Source: Lepidurus packardi (Eukaryota > Arthropoda > Branchiopoda > Notostraca > Triopsidae). Taken from it: a DNA stretch of 64,000 nt. The number at the start of each line of letters is the position of its first letter. Position 1 is the first letter of the stretch. The notes below the pieces were generated by a model. It worked only from the letters and a program-made list of their open reading frames with translations. It ran no database searches and was not told where the DNA came from. Location of the stretch: the NCBI GenBank assembly GCA_023053545.1, contig JAKZAN010000158.1:1-64000 (forward strand), in the 5' to 3' direction. Shown piece by piece: positions 22,378 through 34,913 of this stretch. Position numbers and translations under genes: made by a program.

Positions 22378-25109
22378 AGGAATTATTTCAGTCCGTAATT
22401 AATTAATTCATTCCTTACGGAATTAATTAAGTCCATAATGAATTAATTTAGTCTGTAAGGATTTAATTAAGTCCGTAATGAATTAATTCAGTCCGTAAGG
22501 AATAACTTCAGTACGTAAGGAAATAATTAATTCCGTAATTTATTAATTCAGTACGTAAGGAATTAATTCAGTCCGTAAGGAATTAATTCAGTCCGTAAGG
22601 ATTTAATTCAGTCCGTAAGGTATTAATTCAGTCCGTAAGGAATTAATTCAGTCCGTAAGGAATTAATTCAGTCTGTAAGGATTTGATTAAGTCCGTAATG
22701 AATTAATTCAGTCCGTAAGGAATTAATTCAGTCCGTAAGGAATTAATTTAGTCCGTAAGGAATTAATTCAGTCCGTAAGGAATTAATGAAGTCCGTAATG
22801 AATTAATTCAGTCCGTATGAAATTAATTCAGTCCGTAAGGAATTCATTCAGTCCGTAAGGAATTAATTCAGTCCGTAAGGAATTAATTCAGTCCGTAAGG
22901 AATTAATTCAGTCCGTAAGGAATTAATTCAGTCCGTAAGGATTTTATTCATTCCGTAAGGTATTAATTCAGTCCGTAAGGAATTAATTCAGTCCGTAAGG
23001 AATTAATTCAGTCCGTAAGGAATTAATTCAGTCCGTAAGGAATTAATTCTGTCCGTGAGGATGTAATTCAGTCCGTAAAGTATTAATTCATTCCGTAAGG
23101 AATTAATTCAGTCCGTAAGGAATTAATTCAGTCCGTAAGGAATTAATTCAGTCCGTAAGAAATTAATTCAGTCCGTAAGGAATTCATTCAGTCCTTAAGG
23201 AATTCATTCAGTCCGTAAGGAATTAATTCAGTCCGTAAGGAATTAATTCAGTCCGTAAGGAATTAATTCAGTCCGTAAGGATTTAATTCATTCCGTAAGG
23301 TATTAATTCAGTCCGTAAGGAATTAATTCAGTCCGTAAGGAATTAATTCAGTCCGTAAGGAATTAATTCAGTCCGTAAGGAATTAATTCTGTCCGTGAGG
23401 ATGTAATTCAGTCCGTAAGGAATTAATTCAGTCCGTAAGGAATTAATTCAGTCCGTAAGGAATTAATTCAGTCCGTAAGGATTTAATTCATTCCGTAATG
23501 AATTAATTCAGTCCGTAAGGAATTAATTCAGTCCGTAAGGAATTAATTCAGTCCGTCAGGAATTAATTCAGTCCGTAAGGAATTAATTCACTCCGTAAGG
23601 AATTATTTCAGTCCGTAAGGAATTAATTCAGTAAGAAAGGAATTCAATCAATCCTAAAGAATTAATTCAGTCCGTTAGGAAATATTTCAGTCCGTAAGGA
23701 ATTAATTCAGTCCGTAAGGAATTAATTCAGTCCGTAAGGAATTAATTCAGTCCGTAAGGAATATGTTCAGTACGTAAGGAATTAATTCAGTCCGTAAGGA
23801 ATTAATTCAGTCCGTAAGGAATTAATTCAGTCCGTAAGGAATTAATTCAGTCCGTAAGGAATTAATTCTGTCCGTGAGGATGTAATTCAGTCCGTAAGGT
23901 ATTAATTCATTCCGTAAGGAATTAATTCAGTCCGTAAGGAATTAATTCAGTCCGTAAGGAATTAATTCAGTCCGTAAGAAATTAATTCAGTCCGTAAGGA
24001 ATTCATTCAGTCCGTAAGGAATTCATTCAGTCCGTAAGGAATTAATTCAGTCCGTAAGGAATTAATTCAGTCCGTAAGGAATTAATTCAGTCCGTAAGGA
24101 TTTAATTCATTCCGTAAGGTATTAATTCAGTCCGTAAGGAATTAATTCAGTCCGTAAGGAATTAATTCAGTCCGTAAGGAATTAATTCAGTCCGTAAGGA
24201 ATTAATTCTGTCCGTGAGGATGTAATTCAGTCCGTAAGGAATTAATTCAGTCCGTAAGGAATTAATTCAGTCCGTAAGGAATTAATTCAGTCCGTAAGGA
24301 TTTAATTCATTCCGTAATGAATTAATTCAGTCCGTAAGGAATTAATTCAGTCCGTAAGGAATTAATTCAGTCCGTCAGGAATTAATTCAGTCCGTAAGGA
24401 ATTAATTCACTCCGTAAGGAATTATTTCAGTCCGTAAGGAATTAATTCAGTAAGAAAGGAATTCAATCAATCCTAAAGAATTAATTCAGTCCGTTAGGAA
24501 ATATTTCAGTCCGTAAGGAATTAATTCAGTCCGTAAGGAATTAATTCAGTCCGTAAGGAATATGTTCAGTACGTAAGGAATTAATTCAGTCCGTAATGAA
24601 TTAATTCAGTCCGTAATGGATTAATTAAGTCCGTAATGAATTAATTCAGTCCGTATGAAATTAATTCAGTCCGTAAGGAATTCATTTAGTCCGTAAGGAA
24701 TTCATTCAGTCCGTAAGGAATTAATTCAGTCCGTAAGGAATTAATTCAGTCCGTAAGGAATTAATTCAGTCCGTAAGGATTTAATTCATTCCGTAAGGTA
24801 TTAATTCAGTCCGTAAGGAATTAATTCAGTCCGTAAGGAATTAATTCAGTCCGTAAGGAATTAATTCAGTCCGTAAGGAATTAATTCTGTCCGTGAGGAT
24901 GTAATTCAGTCCGTAAGGTATTAATTCAGTCCGTAAGGAATTAATTCACTCCGTAAGGAATTAATTCAGTCCGTAAGGAATTAATTCATTCCGTAAGAAA
25001 TTAATTCAGTCAGTAAGGAATTAATTCAGTCCGTATGAAATTAATTCAGTCCGTAAGGAATTCATTCAGTCCGTAAGGAATTCATTCAGTCCGTAAGGAA
25101 TTATTCAGT
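22214..25109 (+). repeat. Domain 2 unit 1 (2,896 bp, GTGAGAAAGG to GTGAGAAAGG)
   Basis: The unit opens with the GTGAGAAAGG pair, with its inverted core at 22413 (199 bp on, one monomer more than in later units). It contains GTCTGTAAGGATTTGATT (22671), which recurs as GCCTGTAAGGATTTGATT 2,876 bp later at 25547. Its second half is an internal duplication of about 0.8 kb (see 22980-24590). No further inverted cores occur inside it. Confidence 0.75.
22980..24590 (+). repeat. Tandem duplication of about 0.82 kb (offset 819, then 799)
   Basis: Markers pair at an offset of 819: CTGTCCGTGAGG (23041/23860), GTCCGTAAGAAATT (23151/23970), GTCCGTCAGG (23551/24370) and the AGTAAGAAAGG-AATCC pair (about 23634/24453). 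The next marker, GGAATATGTTCAG, pairs at 799 because copy 2 has one fewer consensus monomer. GTCCTTAAGG near 23191 is a private change in copy 1. Confidence 0.8.
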
Positions 25110-26706
25110 GAGAAAGGAATTCAATCAATCTTAAAGAATTAATTCAGTCCGTAAGGAACTAATTCAGTCCGTAAGGAATTAATTCAGTCCGTAAGGAATT
25201 AATTAAGTCCGTAAGGAATTAATTAAGTCCGTAAGGAATTAATTCAGTCCGTAAGGAATTATTTCAGTCCGTAATTAATTCATTCATTCCTTACGGAATT
25301 AATTAGGTCCATAAGGAATTAATTTAGTCTGTAAGGATTTAATTAAGTCCGTAATGAATTAATTCAGTCCGTAAGGAATAACTTCAGTACGTAAGGAAAT
25401 AATTCAGTCCGTAATTTATTAATTCAGTACGTAAGGAATTAATTCAGTCCGTAAGGAATTAATTCAGTCCGTAAGGATTTAATTCAGTCCGTAAGGTATT
25501 AATTCAGTCCGTAAGGAATTAATTCAGTCCGTAAGGAATTAATTCAGCCTGTAAGGATTTGATTAAGTCCGTAATGAATTAATTCAGTCCGTAAGGAATT
25601 AATTCAGTCCGTAAGGAATTAATTTAGTCCGTAAGGAATTATTTCAGTCCGTAAGGAATTAATTAAGTCCGTAATGAATTAATTCAGTCCGTATGAAATT
25701 AATTCAGTCCGTAAGGAATTAATTCAGTCCGTAAGGAATTAATTCAGTCCGTAAGGAATTAATTCAGTCCGTAAGGAATTAATTGAGTCCGTAAGGAATT
25801 AATTCAGTCCGTAAGGATTTTATTCATTCCGTAAGGTATTAATTCAGTCCGTAAGGAATTAATTCAGTCCGTAAGGAATTAATTTAGTCCGTAAGGAATT
25901 AATTCTGTCCGTGAGGATGTAATTCAGTCCGTAAGGTATTAATTCATTCGTAAGGAATTAATTCAGTCCGTAAGGAATTAATTCAGTCCGTAAGGAATTA
26001 ATTCAGTCCGTAAGAAATTAATTCAGTCCGTAAGGAATTCATTCAGTCCGTAAGGAATTCATTCAGTCCGTAAGGAATTAATTCAGTCCGTAAGGAATTA
26101 ATTCAGTCCGTAAGGAATTAATTCAGTCCGTAAGGATTTAATTCATTCCGTAAGGTATTAATTCAGTCCGTAAGGAATTAATTCAGTCCGTAAGGAATTA
26201 ATTCAGTCCGTAAGGAATTAATTCAGTCCGTAAGGAATTAATTCTGTCCGTGAGGATGTAATTCAGTCCGTAAGGAATTAATTCAGTCCGTAAGGAATTA
26301 ATTCAGTCCGTAAGGAATTAATTCAGTCCGTAAGGAATTAATTCAGTCCGTAAGGAATTAATTCAGTCCGTAAGGATTTAATTCATTCCGTAAGGTATTA
26401 ATTCAGTCCGTAAGGAATTAATTCAGTCCGTAAGGAATTAATTCAGTCCGTAAGGAATTAATTCAGTCCGTAAGGAATTAATTCTGTCCGTGAGGATGTA
26501 ATTCAGTCCGTAAGGTATTAATTCAGTCCGTAAGGAATTAATTCACTCCGTAAGGAATTAATTCAGTCCGTAAGGAATTAATTCATTCCGTAAGAAATTA
26601 ATTCAGTCAGTAAGGAATTAATTCAGTCCGTATGAAATTAATTCAGTCCGTAAGGAATTCATTCAGTCCGTAAGGAATTCATTCAGTCCGTAAGGAATTA
26701 TTCAGT
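25110..26706 (+). repeat. Domain 2 unit 2 (1,597 bp)
   Basis: The unit opens with GTGAGAAAGG, with its inverted core 179 bp later (25289) and then TTAGGTCCATAAGG, where TTAAGTCC has become TTAGGTCC. It includes GCCTGTAAGGATTTGATT (25547), CTGTCCGTGAGGATG repeats, and a 19-bp monomer lacking one C (CATTCGTAAGG, near 25946). It ends with paired GAATTCATT monomers and the 19-bp GGAATTATTCAG that always precedes the next GTGAGAAAGG. Confidence 0.78.
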
Positions 26707-27924
26707 GAGAAAGGAATTCAATCAATCTTAAAGAATTAATTCAGTCCGTAATTAACTAATTCAGTCCGTAAGGAATTAATTCAGTCCGTAAGGAATTAAT
26801 TAAGTCCGTAAGGAATTAATTAAGTCAGTAAGGAATTAATTTAGTCCGTAAGGAATTATTTCAGTCCGTAATTAATTAATTCATTCCTTACGGAATTAAT
26901 TAGGTCCATAAGGAATTAATTTAGTCTGTAAGGATTTAATTAAGTCCGTAATGAATTAATTCAGTCCGTAAGGAATAACTTCAGTACGTAAGGAAATAAT
27001 TCAGTCCGTAATTTATTAATTCAGTACGTAAGGAATTAATTCAGTCCGTAAGGAATTAATTCAGTCCGTAAGGATTTAATTCAGTCCGTAAGGTATTAAT
27101 TCAGTCCGTAAGGAATTAATTCAGTCCGTAAGGAATTAATTCAGCCTGTAAGGATTTGATTAAGTCCGTAATGAATTAATTCAGTCCGTAAGGAATTAAT
27201 TCAGTCCGTAAGGAATTAATTTAGTCCGTAAGGAATTATTTCAGTCCGTAAGGAATTAATTTAGTCCGTAATGAATTAATTCAGTCCGTATGAAATTAAT
27301 TCAGTCCGTAAGGAATTCATTCAGTCCGTAAGGAATTAATTCAGTCCGTAAGGAATTAATTCAGTCCGTAAGGAATTAATTCAGTCCGTAAGGAATTAAT
27401 TCAGTCCGTAAGGATTTTATTCATTCCGTAAGGTATTAATTCAGTCCGTAAGGAATTAATTCAGTCCGTAAGGAATTAATTTAGTCCGTAAGGAATTAAT
27501 TCTGTCCGTGAGGATGTAATTCAGTCCGTAAGGTATTAATTCATTCCGTAAGGAATTAATTCAGTCCGTAAGGAATTAATTCAGTCCGTAAGGAATTCAT
27601 TCAGTCCGTAAGGAATTCATTCAGTCCGTAAGGAATTAATTCAGTCCGTAAGGAATTAATTCAGTCCGTAAGGAATTAATTCAGTCCGTAAGGAATTAAT
27701 TCTGTCCGTGAGGATGTAATTCAGTCCGTAAGGTATTAATTCAGTCCGTAAGGAATTAATTCACTCCGTAAGGAATTAATTCAGTCCGTAAGGAATTAAT
27801 TCATTCCGTAAGAAATTAATTCAGTCAGTAAGGAATTAATTCAGTCCGTATGAAATTAATTCAGTCCGTAAGGAATTCATTCAGTCCGTAAGGAATTCAT
27901 TCAGTCCGTAAGGAATTATTCAGT
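26707..27924 (+). repeat. Domain 2 unit 3 (1,218 bp)
   Basis: This has the same opening module, with its inverted core at 26886, 179 bp on, then TTAGGTCCATAAGG. It differs from unit 2 by an internal loss of several hundred bases between the GTGAGGATG markers, and privately by GTAATTAACTAATT near 26748 and GTCAGTAAGG near 26824. Confidence 0.78.
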
Positions 27925-30760
27925 GAGAAAGGAATTCAATCAATCTTAAAGAATTAATTCAGTCCGTAAGGAACTAATTCAGTCCGTAAGGAATTAATTC
28001 AGTCCGTAAGGAATTAATTAAGTCCGTAAGGAATTAATTAAGTCCGTAAGGAATTAATTTAGTCCGTAAGGAATTATTTCAGTCCGTAATTAATTAATTC
28101 ATTCCTTACGGAATTAATTAGGTCCATAAGGAATTAATTTAGTCTGTAAGGATTTAATTAAGTCCGTAATGAATTAATTCAGTCCGTAAGGAATAACTTC
28201 AGTACGTAAGGAAATAATTCAGTCCGTAATTTATTAATTCAGTACGTAAGGAATTAATTCAGTCCGTACGGAATTAATTCAGTCCGTAAGGATTTAATTC
28301 AGTCCGTAAGGTATTAATTCAGTCCGTAAGGAATTAATTCAGTCCGTAAGGAATTAATTCAGCCTGTAAGGATTTGATTAAGTCCGTAATGAATTAATTC
28401 AGTCCGTAAGGAATTAATTCAGTCCGTAAGGAATTAATTTAGTCCGTAATGAATTAATTCAGTCCGTATGAAATTAATTCATTCCGTAAGGAATTCATTC
28501 AGTCCGTAAGGAATTAATTCAGTCCGTAAGGAATTAATTCAGTCCGTAAGGAATTAATTCAGTCCGTAAGGAATTAATTCAGTCCGTAAGGATTTTATTC
28601 AGTCCGTAAGGAATTAATTCAGTCCGTAAGAAATTAATTCAGTCCGTAAGGAATTCATTCAGTCCGTAAGGAATTCATTCAGTCCGTAAGGAATTCATTC
28701 AGTCCGTAAGGAATTAATTCAGTCCGTAAGGAATTAATTCAGTCCGTAAGGAATTAATTCAGTCCGTAAGGAATTAATTCTGTCCGTGAGGATGTAATTC
28801 ATTCCGTAAGGAATTAATTCAGTCCGTAAGGAATTAATTCAGTCCGTAAGGAATTAATTCAGTCCGTAAGGATTTAATTCATTCCGTAATGAATTAATTC
28901 AGTCCGTAAGGAATTAATTCAGTCCGTAAGGAATTAATTCAGTCCGTCAGGAATTAATTCAGTCCGTAAGGAATTAATTCACTCCGTAAGGAATTATTTC
29001 AGTCCGTAAGGAATTAATTCAGTAAGAAAGGAATTATTTCAGTCCGTAAGGAATTAATTCAGTAAGAAAGGAATTCAATCAATCCTAAAGAATTAATTCA
29101 GTCCGTTAGGAAATATTTCAGTCCGTAAGGAATTAATTCAGTCCGTAAGGAATTAATTCAGTCCGTAAGGAATATGTTCAGTACGTAAGGAATATGTTCA
29201 GTACGTAAGGAATTAATTCAGTCCGTAATGAATTAATTCAGTCCGTAATGGATTAATTAAGTCCGTAATGAATTAATTCAGTCCGTATGAAATTAATTCA
29301 GTCCGTAAGGAATTCATTCAGTCCGTAAGGAATTCATTCAGTCCGTAAGGTATTAATTCAGTCCGTAAGGAATTAATTCAGTCCGTAAGGAATTAATTCA
29401 GCCTGTAAGGATTTGATTAAGTCCGTAATGAATTAATTCAGTCCGTAAGGAATTAATTCAGTCCGTAAGGTATTAATTCAGTCCGTAAGGAATTAATTCA
29501 GTCCGTAAGGAATTAATTCAGTCCGTAAGGAATTAATTCAGTCCGTAAGGAATTAATTCTGTCCGTGAGGATGTAATTAAGTCCGTAAGGTATTAATTCA
29601 TTCCGTAAGGAATTAATTCAGTCCGTAAGGAATTAATTCAGTCCGTAAGGAATTAATTCAGTCCGTAAGAAATTAATTCAGTCCGTAAGGAATTCATTCA
29701 GTCCGTAAGGAATTCATTCAGTCCGTAAGGAATTCATTCAGTCCGTAAGGAATTAATTCAGTCCGTAAGGAATTAATTCAGTCCGTAAGGAATTAATTCA
29801 GTCCGTAAGGAATTAATTCTGTCCGTGAGGATGTAATTCATTCCGTAAGGAATTAATTCAGTCCGTAAGGAATTAATTCAGTCCGTAAGGAATTAATTCA
29901 GTCCGTAAGGATTTAATTCATTCCGTAATGAATTAATTCAGTCCGTAAGGAATTAATTCAGTCCGTAAGGAATTAATTCAGTCCGTCAGGAATTAATTCA
30001 GTCCGTAAGGAATTAATTCACTCCGTAAGGAATTATTTCAGTCCGTAAGGAATTAATTCAGTAAGAAAGGAATTATTTCAGTCCGTAAGGAATTAATTCA
30101 GTAAGAAAGGAATTCAATCAATCCTAAAGAATTAATTCAGTCCGTTAGGAAATATTTCAGTCCGTAAGGAATTAATTCAGTCCGTAAGGAATTAATTCAG
30201 TCCGTAAGGAATATGTTCAGTACGTAAGGAATTAATTCAGTCCGTAATGAATTAATTCAGTCCGTAATGGATTAATTAAGTCCGTAATGAATTAATTCAG
30301 TCCGTATGAAATTAATTCAGTCCGTAAGGAATTCATTCAGTCCGTAAGGAATTCATTCAGTCCGTAAGGAATTAATTCAGTCCGTAAGGAATTAATTCAG
30401 TCCGTAAGGAATTAATTCAGTCCGTAAGGATTTAATTCATTCCGTAAGGTATTAATTCAGTCCGTAAGGAATTAATTCAGTCCGTAAGGAATTAATTCAG
30501 TCCGTAAGGAATTAATTCAGTCCGTAAGGAATTAATTCTGTCCGTGAGGATGTAATTCAGTCCGTAAGGTATTAATTCAGTCCGTAAGGAATTAATTCAC
30601 TCCGTAAGGAATTAATTCAGTCCGTAAGGAATTAATTCAGTCCGTAAGAAATTAATTCAGTCAGTAAGGAATTAATTCAGTCCGTATGAAATTAATTCAG
30701 TCCGTAAGGAATTCATTCAGTCCGTAAGGAATTCATTCAGTCCGTAAGGAATTATTCAGT
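27925..30760 (+). repeat. Domain 2 unit 4 (2,836 bp, internally duplicated)
   Basis: The unit opens with the 179-bp module (core at 28104). Its length is roughly doubled by an internal 1,039-bp-offset duplication (28610-30360). It has no second inverted core, so the extra material came from the core-free part of the unit. Confidence 0.76.
28610..30360 (+). repeat. Duplication with 1,039-bp offset
   Basis: About 28610-29340 and 29650-30360 match: GTCCGTAAGAAATT at 28622/29661 and the double AGTAAGAAAGG arrangement at 29022/30061 (AGTAAGAAAGG-AATTATTTCAG, one monomer, then AGTAAGAAAGG-AATTCAATC). This double arrangement is found only in these two places. Copy 1 has GGAATATGTTCAGTACG twice (29171, 29191) where copy 2 has it once. 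Confidence 0.8.
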
Positions 30761-31918
30761 GAGAAAGGAATTCAATCAATCTTAAAGAATTAATTCAGTC
30801 CGTAAGGAACTAATTCAGTCCGTAAGGAATTAATTCAGTCCGTAAGGAATTAATTAAGTCCGTAAGGAATTCATTAAGTCCGTAAGGAATTAATTCAGTC
30901 CGTAAGGAATTATTTCAGTCCGTAATTAATTAATTCATTCCTTGCGGAATTAATTAGGTCCATAAGGAATTAATTTAGTCTGTAAGGATTTAATTAAGTC
31001 CGTAATGAATTAATTCAGTCCGTAAGGAATTAATTCATTCCGTAAGGAATTAATTTAGTCCGTAAGGAATTATTTCAGTCCGTAAGGAATTAATTAAGTC
31101 CGTAATGAATTAATTCAGTCCGTATGAAATTAATTCAGTCCGTAAGGAATTCATTCAGTCCGTAAGGAATTAATTCAGTCCGTAAGGAATTAATTCAGTC
31201 CGTAAGGAATTTATTCAGTCCGTAAGGAATTAATTCAGTCCGTAAGGATTTTATTCATTCCGTAAGGTATTAATTCAGTCCGTAAGGAATTAATTCAGTC
31301 CGTAAGGAATTAATTCAGCCCGTAAGGAATTAATTTAGTCCGTAAGGAATTAATTCTGTCCGTGAGGATGTAATTCAGTCCGTAAGGTATTAATTCATTC
31401 CGTAAGGAATTAATTCAGTCCGTAAGGAATTAATTCAGTCCGTAAGGAATTAATTCAGTCCGTAAGAAATTAATTCAGTCCGTAAGGAATTCATTCAGTC
31501 CGTAAGGAATTCATTCAGTCCGTAAGGAATTAATTCAGTCCGTAAGGAATTAATTCAGTCCGTAAGGAATTAATTCAGTCCGTAAGGATTTAATTCATTC
31601 CGTAAGGTATTAATTCAGTCCGTAAGGAATTAATTCAGTCCGTAAGGAATTAATTCAGTCCGTAAGGAATTAATTCAGTCCGTAAGGAATTAATTCTGTC
31701 CGTGAGGATGTAACTCAGTCCGTAAGGTATTAATTCAGTCCGTAAGGAATTAATTCACTCCGTAAGGAATTAATTCAGTCCGTAAGGAATTAATTCAGTC
31801 CGTAAGAAATTAATTCAGTCAGTAAGGAATTAATTCAGTCCGTATGAAATTAATTCAGTCCGTAAGGAATTCATTCAGTCCGTAAGGAATTCATTCAGTC
31901 CGTAAGGAATTATTCAGT
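30761..31918 (+). repeat. Domain 2 unit 5 (1,158 bp)
   Basis: The GTGAGAAAGG opening is followed 179 bp later by the inverted core at 30940, which here reads CCTTGCGG, a private A-to-G change. GGAATTCATTAAG is another variant shared with unit 6. It carries GTGAGGATGTAACTCAG at its far end. Confidence 0.78.
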
Positions 31919-33236
31919 GAGAAAGGAATTCAATCAATCTTAAAGAATTAATTCAGTCCGTAAGGAACTAATTCAGTCCGTAAGGAATTAATTCAGTCCG
32001 TAAGGAATTAATTAAGTCCGTAAGGAATTCATTAAGTCCGTAAGGAATTAATTCAGTCCGTAAGGAATTATTTCAGTCCGTAATTAATTAATTCATTCCT
32101 TACGGAATTAATTAGGTCCATAAGGAATTAATTTAGTCTGTAAGGATTTAATTAAGTCCGTAATGAATTAATTCAGTCCGTAAGGAATAACTTCAGTACG
32201 TAAGGAAATAATTCAGTCCGTAATTTATTAATTCAGTACGTAAGGAATTAATTCAGTCCGTAAGGAATTAATTCAGTCCGTAAGGATTTAATTCAGTCCG
32301 TAAGGTATTAATTCAGTCCGTAAGGAATTAATTCAGTCCGTAAGGAATTAATTCAGCCTGTAAGGATTTGATTAAGTCCGTAATGAATTAATTCAGTCCG
32401 TAAGGAATTAATTCAGTCCGTAAGGAATTAATTTAGTCCGTAAGGAATTATTTCAGTCCGTAAGGAATTAATTAAGTCCGTAATGAATTAATTCAGTCCG
32501 TATGAAATTAATTCAGTCCGTAAGGAATTCATTCAGTCCGTAAGGAATTAATTCAGTCCGTAAGGAATTAATTCAGTCCGTAAGGAATTAATTCAGTCCG
32601 TAAGGAATTAATTCAGTCCGTAAGGATTTTATTCATTCCGTAAGGTATTAATTCAGTCCGTAAGGAATTAATTCAGTCCGTAAGGAATTAATTCAGTCCG
32701 TAAGGAATTAATTTAGTCCGTAAGGAATTAATTCTGTCCGTGAGGATGTAATTCAGTCCGTAAGGTATTAATTCATTCCGTAAGGAATTAATTCAGTCCG
32801 TAAGGAATTAATTCAGTCCGTAAGGAATTAATTCAGTCCGTAAGAAATTAATTCAGTCCGTAAGGAATTCATTCAGTCCGTAAGGAATTCATTCAGTCCG
32901 TAAGGAATTCATTCAGTCCGTAAGGTATTAATTCAGTCCGTAAGGAATTAATTCAGTCCGTAAGGAATTAATTCAGTCCGTAAGGAATTAATTCAGTCCG
33001 TAAGGAATTAATTCTGTCCGTGAGGATGTAATTCAGTCCGTAAGGTATTAATTCAGTCCGTAAGGAATTAATTCACTCCGTAAGGAATTAATTCAGTCCG
33101 TAAGGAATGAATTCAGTCCGTAAGAAATTAATTCAGTCAGTAAGGAATTAATTCAGTCCGTATGAAATTAATTCAGTCCGTAAGGAATTCATTCAGTCCG
33201 TAAGGAATTCATTCAGTCCGTAAGGAATTATTCAGT
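31919..33236 (+). repeat. Domain 2 unit 6 (1,318 bp)
   Basis: The core is at 32098, 179 bp after the opening. It retains TTAGGTCCATAAGG, GGAATTCATTAAG, the GTAATTTATT monomer and GCCTGTAAGGATTTGATT, in the same order as unit 2. A GGAATGAATTCAG monomer near 33107 is private. Confidence 0.78.
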
Positions 33237-34913
33237 GAGAAAGGAATTCAATCAATCTTAAAGAATTAATTCAGTCCGTAAGGAACTAATTCAGTCCGTA
33301 AGGAAATAATTCAGTCCGTAAGGAATTAATTAAGTCCGTAAGGAATTAATTAAGTCCGTAAGGAATTAATTCAGTCCGTAAGGAATTATTTCAGTCCGTA
33401 ATTAATTAATTCATTCCTTACGGAATTAATTAAGTCCATAAGGAATTAATTCAGTCCGTAAGGAATTAATTCAGTCCGTAAGGAATTAATTCAATCTGTA
33501 AGGATTTGATTAAGTCCGTAATGAATTAATTCAGTCCGTAAGGAATTAATTCAGTCCGTAAGGAATTAATTTAGTCCGTAAGGAATTAATTCAGTCCGTA
33601 AGGAATTAATTAAGTCCGTAATGAATTTATTCAGTCCGTATGAAATTAATTCAGTCCGTAAGGAATTCATTCAGTCCGTAAGGTATTAATTCATTCCGTA
33701 AGGAATTAATTCAGTCCGTAAGGAATTAATTCAGTCCGTAAGGAATTAATTCAGTCCGTAAGAAATTAATTCAGTCCGTAAGGAATTAATTCAGTCCGTA
33801 AGAAATCAATTCAGTCCGTAAGGAATTCATTCAGTCCGTAAGGAATTCATTCAGTCCTTAAGGAATTAATTCAGTCCGTAAGGAATTAATTCAGTCCGTA
33901 AGGAATTAATTCAGTCCGTAAGGATTTAATTCATTCCGTAAGGTATTAATTCAGTCCGTAAGGAATTAATTCAGTCCGTAAGGAATTAATTCAGTCCGTA
34001 AGGAATTAATTCAGTCCGTAAGGAATTAATTCTGTCCGTGAGGATGTAATTCAGTCCGTAAGGAATTAATTCAGTCCGTAAGGAATTAATTCAGTCCGTG
34101 AGGAATTAATTCAGTCCGTAAGGATTTAATTCATTCCGTAATGAATTAGTTCAGTCCGTAAGGAATTAATTTAGTCCGTAAGGAATTAATTCAGTCCGTC
34201 AGGAATTAATTCAGTCCGTAAGGAATTAATTCACTCCGTAAGGAATTATTTCAGTCCGTAAGGAATTAATTCAGTAAGAAAGGAATTCAATCAATCCTAA
34301 AGAATTAATTCAGTCCGTTAGGAAATATTTCAGTCCGTAAGGAATTAATTCAGTCCGTAAGGAATTAATTCAGTCCGTAAGGAATTAATTCAGTCCGTAA
34401 TGAATTAATTCAGTCCGTAATGGATTAATTAAGTCCGTAATGAATTAATTCAGTCCGTATGAAATTAATTCAGTCCGTAAGGAATTCATTCAGTCCGTAA
34501 GGAATTCATTCAGTCCGTAAGGAATTAATTCAGTCCGTAAGGAATTAATTCAGTCCGTAAGGAATTAATTCAGTCCGTAAGGATTTAATTCATTCCGTAA
34601 GGTATTAATTCAGTCCGTAAGGAATTAATTCAGTCCGTAAGGAATTAATTCAGTCCGTAAGGAATTAATTCAGTCCGTAAGGAATTAATTCTGTCCGTGA
34701 GGATGTAATTTAGTCCGTAAGGTATTAATTCAGTCCGTAAGGAATTAATTCACTCCGTAAGGAATTAATTCAGTCCGTAAGGAATTAATTCAGTCCGTAA
34801 GAAATTAATTCAGTCAGTAAGGAATTAATTCAGTCCGTATGAAATTAATTCAGTCCGTAAGGAATTCATTCAGTCCGTAAGGAATTCATTCAGTCCGTAA
34901 GGAATTATTCAGT
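33237..34913 (+). repeat. Domain 2 unit 7 (1,677 bp)
   Basis: The core is at 33416 (179 bp on), followed here by TTAAGTCCATAAGG rather than TTAGG. The block including GTCTGTAAGGATTTAATT is missing after the core. The second half resembles 23.8-24.5 kb, with GTCCGTCAGG near 34194 and the AGTAAGAAAGG-AATCC pair near 34273. Confidence 0.76.
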